Origin: Mayfieldus sp038329895
GTDB lineage: Bacteria > Actinomycetota > Thermoleophilia > Solirubrobacterales > 70-9
Direction of reading: 5' to 3'
Assembly (NCBI GenBank): GCA_038329895.1
Contig: JBBQNM010000073.1
Location: 1 to 10,683, forward strand
Length of the DNA stretch: 10,683 bases
Numbering within the stretch: the stretch's first letter is position 1; every line of letters begins with the position of its first letter. The translations under genes and the position numbers were made by a program. The notes beneath the pieces are model-generated. The model saw only the letters and a program-made list of their open reading frames with translations. It was not told the DNA's origin and did no database searches. Below, piece after piece: positions 6,908 through 10,683 of the stretch.

Positions 6908-7743
6908 CAGATCAGCTCGTCAACTTCGCCGTTCGTGGCGCCCTCGGGCCCGACGCCCATCTCGGCGCGCATCCGCATGCCGAACTCGTTCGTCGACTCC
7001 TCGTAGCCGCCGCCCGCCTCGTCGCGAACGATGCGCCCCTCGTAGAGCTCGACCACGCGGCGGCGCATCTTGTCGACCATCTCGCGGTCGTGGGTGACGA
7101 CGAGCACGGTGGTGCCCGTGCGATTGATCCGATAGAGCAGCTGCATGATCCCGATCGAGGTGACCGGGTCGATGTTCCCGCTCGGTTCGTCGGCAAGCAG
7201 CAGCGGCGGGTGGTTCACGAAGGCGCGCGCAACCGAGACACGCTGCTGCTCACCGCCGGAGAGCTGGTCGGGATATCTGTGGACCTTGGTCGACAGCCCG
7301 ACCAGGCGCAGCGTCTCGGGCACCTTCTCGCGGATCTCGGCTCGGCTGGCGCCGATCACCTGGAGCGCGTAGGCGACGTTGTCGTAGACCGTGCGGTTGG
7401 GCAGCAGCTTGAAGTCCTGGAACACGGTGCCGATGTTGCGGCGCAGCAGCGGGATCTTCTTCTCCGACAGCGTGCCGATACTGCGCCCCGCGATGCGCAC
7501 CTCGCCCTCGGTCGGGTCGAGCTCGCGAATCAGCAGCTTTATCAGGGTCGACTTGCCGCAACCGGTCGGGCCAACCAGGAACAGAAAATCCCCCCGCCCG
7601 ACCGCCAGCGAGACCCGCTCCAGCGCGAGATGGCCACCCGGGTAGACCTTGGTGACGTCGTCGAGCTCGATGATCGGCGCCGGGCCACGGCGCACCGGGG
7701 CCGGCTCGCCGGCCCCGCTCCGATTCCTACGCAATCTCGCCAT
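6907..7743 (-). CDS. ftsE: Cell division ATP-binding protein FtsE
   Basis: ABC-type ATPase of the FtsEX complex at the cytoplasmic face of the membrane. Walker A is GPTGCGKST (58-66), the Q-loop Q109 lies in TVFQDFKLLP, the signature is LSGGEQQR (161-168), Walker B is LLLADEP (181-187) and the switch histidine is H218. DEPSGNID replaces the more usual DEPTGNLD. The protein is 278 residues, longer than the typical 220-230, with an extra 24-residue Arg/Pro-rich N-terminus and a tail of about 40 residues after the core. The ATG at 7743 has no clear Shine-Dalgarno sequence. A GTG at codon 17 (7695) is possible but would sit directly behind a strong hairpin, so ATG is preferred. This is the first gene of the ftsEX-peptidase-exonuclease-smpB run. 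Confidence 0.97.
   Translation of the reverse strand: MARLRRNRSGAGEPAPVRRGPAPIIELDDVTKVYPGGHLALERVSLAVGRGDFLFLVGPTGCGKSTLIKLLIRELDPTEGEVRIAGRSIGTLSEKKIPLLRRNIGTVFQDFKLLPNRTVYDNVAYALQVIGASRAEIREKVPETLRLVGLSTKVHRYPDQLSGGEQQRVSVARAFVNHPPLLLADEPSGNIDPVTSIGIMQLLYRINRTGTTVLVVTHDREMVDKMRRRVVELYEGRIVRDEAGGGYEESTNEFGMRMRAEMGVGPEGATNGEVDELI
7697..7716. repeat. Near-perfect GC inverted repeat in the 5' end of ftsE
   Basis: GGGGCCGGC-TC-GCCGGCCCC has 9-bp arms and a 2-nt centre. It covers codons 10-16 of ftsE. In the mRNA it would form a very stable stem about 27 nt after the annotated start codon. It may slow early elongation or simply reflect GC-rich codons (Gly-Ala-Gly-Glu-Pro-Ala-Pro). Confidence 0.6.
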
Positions 7744-7797
7744 GCAGGACCGAACAGGCTAGAGAGGCGCATGTTGCGGTTTCGCAGGAACCCGTGC

Positions 7798-7822
7798 AGG
7801 GCGCTCTAGGTTTTCGCGCCCT
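7798..7822 (-). terminator. Candidate terminator hairpin after the transketolase genes
   Basis: A 7-bp stem (AGGGCGC 7798-7804 with GCGCCCT 7816-7822) and an 11-nt loop begin 3 nt past the stop codon of the C-terminal transketolase gene. There is no T-run after it, so termination would be weak or of the T-less kind seen in actinobacteria. The rest of the 82-bp spacer to ftsE holds TAGCCT, a possible -10 for ftsE, without a matching -35. Confidence 0.45.
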
Positions 7823-7825
7823 AGC

Positions 7826-8824
7826 TCAGCGTGACGCCCCACCATGTATCGGCGGGTGGGACACGATCGGTTTCTTAATCATTGCCTCACGCGCCCGATC
7901 GGCGATCCCCGAGGCGGTGAGGCCGAAGTGCTCCATGCAGGCCTCGGCGGTGCCTGAGACGCCGAACTCGTCGCCCATGCCGAGGGCGAAGATCGGCACC
8001 GGGTGCTCCTCGGCGGCCACCTCGCGCACCGCATCAGCCAGGCCACCGACAACGCGGTGCTCCTCGGCCGTGACCCCAACCCCGGTCTTGGCCAGCGACG
8101 TGATCACCGCCTCGGAGTCGATCGGCTTGATGATCGAGACGTTGACCACCTCGGCCTCGATCCCGTCCTCGCGGGCGAGCACGTCGGCTGCCTCCAGGCC
8201 GCGCCAGACCATGTGGCCGCAGACGAAGATCGAGATGTCCTTGCCCTCGCGCAGGACGTCGACTCCGTTACCGAGGGTCTCCGGGATCTCGTCGTAGACC
8301 ATCGGGGTCGCCGGCCGGCCGAAGCGCATGTACATCGGCTCCTCGAAGCGCTCATAGGACTCGACCACCGCCGTGTAGGCCTGGTTGTAGTCGGCCGGAA
8401 CGACCACCTGCATGCGCGGCATCGCCCGCATCAGCGCGATGTCCTCGATCATCTGATGCGAGGCGCCGTCCTCACCGAGCGAGACGCCGCCGTGACTGGC
8501 GCCGATCCGGACCTTGAGTCGGTTGTGGGCGATCCCAAGCCGCACTTGGTCATAGGACCTAGCGGTGGCGAAGATCGCGAAGGTGGAGGCGTACGGCACC
8601 TTGCCGGTGACGGCGAGCCCGCAGCTCATCGACATCATGCCCGCCTCGGCTGCGCCGCAGTTGAAGAACCGGTCGGGGAACTTCTTGGCGAACTTGATCG
8701 ACTGCGTGGAGACGGCGAGGTCGGCGTCGAGCGCGACGACGTCCTCGTGGCGCTCCCCCAGCTCGGCGAGCGCGTCGCCGTAGGCCTGACGGGTTGCGAT
8801 CGGCTCGGTTTTGGCGTCAGGCAT
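7826..8824 (-). CDS. Transketolase, C-terminal subunit (split transketolase)
   Basis: Supplies the pyrimidine-binding and C-terminal domains of a two-subunit transketolase, which moves two-carbon ketol units between sugar phosphates in the non-oxidative pentose phosphate pathway. The 332-residue protein (from ATG 8824) carries the PYR domain (about 7-170). This has the catalytic glutamate E60 in FNCGAAEAGMMSMSCGLA and the conserved GEDGASHQMIEDIALMRAMP block (117-136). The C-terminal domain covers about 185-320. ATG 8824 was chosen over the longer in-frame start at 8869 because AGGAG lies 9 nt upstream and it overlaps the partner gene by only 8 nt, typical of coupled subunits. The substrate could differ from classical transketolase, since split forms also occur in other sugar-phosphate pathways. 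Confidence 0.93.
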   Translation of the reverse strand: MPDAKTEPIATRQAYGDALAELGERHEDVVALDADLAVSTQSIKFAKKFPDRFFNCGAAEAGMMSMSCGLAVTGKVPYASTFAIFATARSYDQVRLGIAHNRLKVRIGASHGGVSLGEDGASHQMIEDIALMRAMPRMQVVVPADYNQAYTAVVESYERFEEPMYMRFGRPATPMVYDEIPETLGNGVDVLREGKDISIFVCGHMVWRGLEAADVLAREDGIEAEVVNVSIIKPIDSEAVITSLAKTGVGVTAEEHRVVGGLADAVREVAAEEHPVPIFALGMGDEFGVSGTAEACMEHFGLTASGIADRAREAMIKKPIVSHPPIHGGASR

Positions 8825-9821
8825 CGGTCTGTTCTCCTGTGCCGTCGCCGGCTCCCGCCCCGGTCCCAAGAGCCTCTGTCTGCTCGGTGAGCCGCGTCTC
8901 GAGCTCCTTCATCGCCTCCTCGGCCTGCTCCTGGGACGGCGGCTTGCCATGGAACCCAAAGCGGTCCTCCATGAACGAGACCCCGCGCCCCTTCTTCGTC
9001 TGGCAGACGATCGCCGCCGGCCGGCCGAGGCTGCGGCTGCGCTCCAGCGCCTCGACGATCGCCCCCATGTCGTGGCCGTCGATCTCGATCGAGTCCCAGC
9101 CGAAGGCCTCGAACTTGGCGCGCACGTCGCCGGTGTCCATGACCTCCTCGGTGGTGCCATCGGTCTGAAGGTGGTTGTAGTCGACGATCGCGGTCAGGTT
9201 GGGGACCTTGAAGTGGGCGGCGGCGGCCGCGCCCTCCCAAGTCTCGCCCTCCTGGATGTCGCCGTCGGAGAGCAGCCCGAAGACCTGCGCGGTCTCGTGC
9301 AGGCCGTCGAGGCGCAGGGCGAGGCAGATCCCCACGCACATCGAGAGCCCCTGCCCAAGCGATCCGGTCGAGACCTCAACCCCGGGGGTGCGGGTCATGT
9401 CGGGGTGTCCCTGAAGATGAGAGCCGATCTGCCGCAGGCCCATCAGGTCCTTGTGCGGGAAGTAGCCGTGCTCGGCCAGCGCCGCGTACTGGATCGGGGC
9501 CGCGTGGCCCTTGCAGAGCACGAAGCGGTCGCGTTCGGGCCAGGCAGGCTTGCGGGAGTCGTGGCGCAGCACCCGGTAGTAGAGCGCCGCGACGATGTCG
9601 GCCGCCGAAAGCGAGGAGTCGAGGTGCCCGGACTTGGCGACCGCGAGCATTCGAACGCAATTGATCCGCAGCAGCGTCGCGTAACGCTCCAGATCAGCGA
9701 TCGAGGGCTGCTCGCCCGCAGCGGGTGGCTGCGGAGTCGGATCGGGTACCGGCTTGAGGTGCACTTTGCGGCTCCCGGGCTCGTCGGGTTCGGGGCCGGT
9801 CAGGCTAGCAATGGAGGACAT
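8817..9821 (-). CDS. Transketolase, N-terminal TPP-binding subunit (split transketolase)
   Basis: Binds the diphosphate part of thiamine diphosphate and pairs with the C-terminal subunit encoded just downstream. The 334-residue protein has the family blocks KSGHLDSSLSAADI (63-76), FVLCKGHAAP (100-109), HPDMTRTPGVEVSTGSLGQG (139-158), and the TPP motif from SDGD (G187, D188) to N216 in VDYNHLQ. The first 40 residues are a Pro-rich extension not needed for the fold, and the last 25 are a Gly/Thr/Glu linker. ATG at 9821 has no Shine-Dalgarno element. A GTG at codon 20 (9764), with GGGAG 7 nt upstream, may be the true start. The gene overlaps its partner by 8 nt. Confidence 0.93.
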   Translation of the reverse strand: MSSIASLTGPEPDEPGSRKVHLKPVPDPTPQPPAAGEQPSIADLERYATLLRINCVRMLAVAKSGHLDSSLSAADIVAALYYRVLRHDSRKPAWPERDRFVLCKGHAAPIQYAALAEHGYFPHKDLMGLRQIGSHLQGHPDMTRTPGVEVSTGSLGQGLSMCVGICLALRLDGLHETAQVFGLLSDGDIQEGETWEGAAAAAHFKVPNLTAIVDYNHLQTDGTTEEVMDTGDVRAKFEAFGWDSIEIDGHDMGAIVEALERSRSLGRPAAIVCQTKKGRGVSFMEDRFGFHGKPPSQEQAEEAMKELETRLTEQTEALGTGAGAGDGTGEQTDA

Positions 9822-9845
9822 AGAGCGATGGATGATTCACAGCGT

Positions 9846-9867
9846 GCTCGTGCCTGAGCCTACGAGC
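9846..9867. promoter_or_regulatory. Dyad in the divergent spacer between transketolase and lipoprotein genes
   Basis: GCTCGT (9846-9851) and ACGAGC (9862-9867) form a 6-bp dyad with a 10-nt centre, 25 nt upstream of the transketolase start. TAGGCT, a possible -10 for that gene, overlaps it. The 133-bp spacer (9822-9954) must hold both divergent promoters, but I see no strong -35/-10 pair on either strand. This could be a repressor site and is a weak call. Confidence 0.25.
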
Positions 9868-9954
9868 CTGGACGGACATTGGCGAGATCAGGCGATGCCG
9901 CAGTTTGCGGGGAAAGTTGCCGCCGGCGGGGGCCGACTTCGCGATCATTGGGCT

Positions 9955-10221
9955 ATGAGAAGAATTGCTGTGATCGCCGCGCTGGTCGCGGCATTGGCGC
10001 TCGCCGCCTGCGGCTCCGACAACAGCTCCACTCCCGCCACCACTCAGGCACAAACGTCAACGGCCACCACGACGGTGACCGATACCGACGCCGCGACGAC
10101 CGGGACACCGACGGCGCCGCAGAGCGCCACGATTCCCAGCAACGGCGCCCCGGACTCGGGAATCAGCACCAGGCCCGGCGGCCCGGGGAACGGCGACACC
10201 AGCGGCGGCGGCGGGTACTGA
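9955..10221 (+). CDS. Small Thr-rich lipoprotein, unknown function
   Basis: The 88-residue product starts with a lipoprotein signal: Arg-Arg, a hydrophobic stretch and the lipobox LAAC with acylated Cys19, followed by GSDN. The mature part is low-complexity (Thr, Ala, Ser, Asp, then Gly/Pro) and ends in Gly4-Tyr, with no recognisable domain. It would be anchored to the outer face of the membrane as a disordered chain. ATG 9955 is chosen because it starts directly at the signal peptide; the open frame extends back to 9754 but that part has no coding features. No Shine-Dalgarno is seen. It is the only plus-strand gene, divergent from the transketolase genes and convergent with the b561-like gene, with the two stop codons only 3 nt apart. 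Confidence 0.75.
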   Translation: MRRIAVIAALVAALALAACGSDNSSTPATTQAQTSTATTTVTDTDAATTGTPTAPQSATIPSNGAPDSGISTRPGGPGNGDTSGGGGY

Positions 10222-10224
10222 GCC

Positions 10225-10683
10225 TCACTTCAGCAGTGGCACGCTGAAGTCGTTGTAGTACCAGAGCGCGCTCGTGTACCAGAGCACGGCGACCAGGGTG
10301 ACAAGGAGGCCGCCGGCCAGCGGCAGCGTCCAACCGGGGAGGCGCTTGGAGCGCACGATCGTCACCTTGGCCGCGAAGGCCCCGTAGACAAAGCAGCCGG
10401 CGATCGAATGCACGGCGATGCGCGCGTCAAAGGTCTGCACCCCGTAGGCGCGCATGCAGTGGTAGGCGATCGGCAGGGAGACCAGGATCGCCGTCACCCC
10501 GGCGAGGCGGTGCAGCGGCGGCAGCCAGCCCGGGCGCCACCCGGCGCGCGGCAGCTTGCCGTAGATCCAGGTCGCCGAGAGGAGTTGGAATCCGGCCAGG
10601 CCGAGCACCACGGTCGCCAGCGTCGACTTCAGCGGCAGGGTGTCGGTCGCCGTCTTGCCGAACAGCGCCGTGCCGGAGTAGTC
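10225..10683 (-). CDS. Four-helix membrane protein, cytochrome b561/DUF6529-like, N-terminus beyond window
   Basis: The frame is open to the window edge, giving 152 residues without the start. Four membrane helices are visible at about 21-42, 60-81, 91-111 and 119-142 (counting from 10683). Three histidines sit near helix ends: His58 in PPLHRLAG, His75 in AYHCMRAYG and His92 in VHSIAG. This fits a b-type haem membrane protein of the b561 kind, and the overall pattern recalls the actinobacterial family I know as DUF6529. Haem binding is inference from histidine placement. The beginning DYSGTALFGK suggests more sequence upstream, perhaps a further helix or a periplasmic domain. A redox role is possible, but no partner gene is visible. 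Confidence 0.8.
   Translation of the reverse strand, partial: DYSGTALFGKTATDTLPLKSTLATVVLGLAGFQLLSATWIYGKLPRAGWRPGWLPPLHRLAGVTAILVSLPIAYHCMRAYGVQTFDARIAVHSIAGCFVYGAFAAKVTIVRSKRLPGWTLPLAGGLLVTLVAVLWYTSALWYYNDFSVPLLK
10227..10250 (+). terminator. Possible weak terminator hairpin at the convergent gene ends
   Basis: ACTTCAG (10227-10233) pairs with CTGAAGT (10244-10250) across a 10-nt loop, starting 6 nt after the lipoprotein stop codon. It lies inside the last codons of the convergent membrane-protein gene and has no T-run, so it could at most be a weak terminator for the plus-strand gene. Confidence 0.3.

Noticed and set aside
8825..8869. Longer start for the transketolase C-terminal subunit
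   Set aside because: It would add 15 non-conserved residues, whereas ATG 8824 has AGGAG at 9-nt spacing.
8003..8890. Long plus-strand open frames opposite the transketolase genes (also 8811-9857)
   Set aside because: They are antisense to well-conserved transketolase sequence and arise from high GC at third codon positions.
9754..9954. 67-codon N-terminal extension of the lipoprotein frame
   Set aside because: It overlaps the start of the divergent transketolase gene and would bury the lipoprotein signal; the start at 9955 explains the product.

Overview
This is a GC-rich chromosomal window, most likely from an actinobacterium. The high GC content, the Ala/Arg-rich proteins, the ftsE-ftsX-smpB linkage and the split transketolase fit the Solirubrobacterales/Thermoleophilia best, but that placement is inference. 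No insertion sequence, prophage, CRISPR array, rRNA or tRNA is visible. All genes but one small lipoprotein gene lie on the minus strand, so transcription runs from the right end towards position 1.

Right end (about 7.8-10.7 kb): a partial four-helix membrane protein with three histidines (b561/DUF6529-like) converges on a short plus-strand lipoprotein gene. Across a 133-bp divergent spacer, a two-gene transketolase (N-terminal TPP-binding subunit, then C-terminal subunit, 8-nt overlap) runs leftwards and ends at a small hairpin.

Centre (2.5-7.7 kb): a compact run ftsE, ftsX, S41 C-terminal processing peptidase, RNase R/II-type exonuclease, smpB. Junctions are a 1-nt overlap (TGATG), a 7-nt gap, a 4-nt overlap (GTGA) and a 29-nt gap, so these are probably one operon. 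It links FtsEX, which controls cell-wall hydrolysis at division, to ribosome rescue and non-stop mRNA decay.

Left end (1-2.4 kb): after smpB comes a 718-residue membrane-anchored coiled-coil protein with a degenerate ComEA-like helix-hairpin-helix tail. It is followed by the 5' part of the tmRNA gene (ssrA), recognised from its GGGGAC...TTCGACG 5' end, its first pseudoknot and a tag frame ending in FALAA-stop. The 3' part of ssrA lies beyond position 1.

RNase R, SmpB and tmRNA are the core of trans-translation, so the left half is a full rescue locus with one unexplained gene inside it. That gene is the best candidate here for something undescribed. The remaining genes are recognisable families with intact key motifs.
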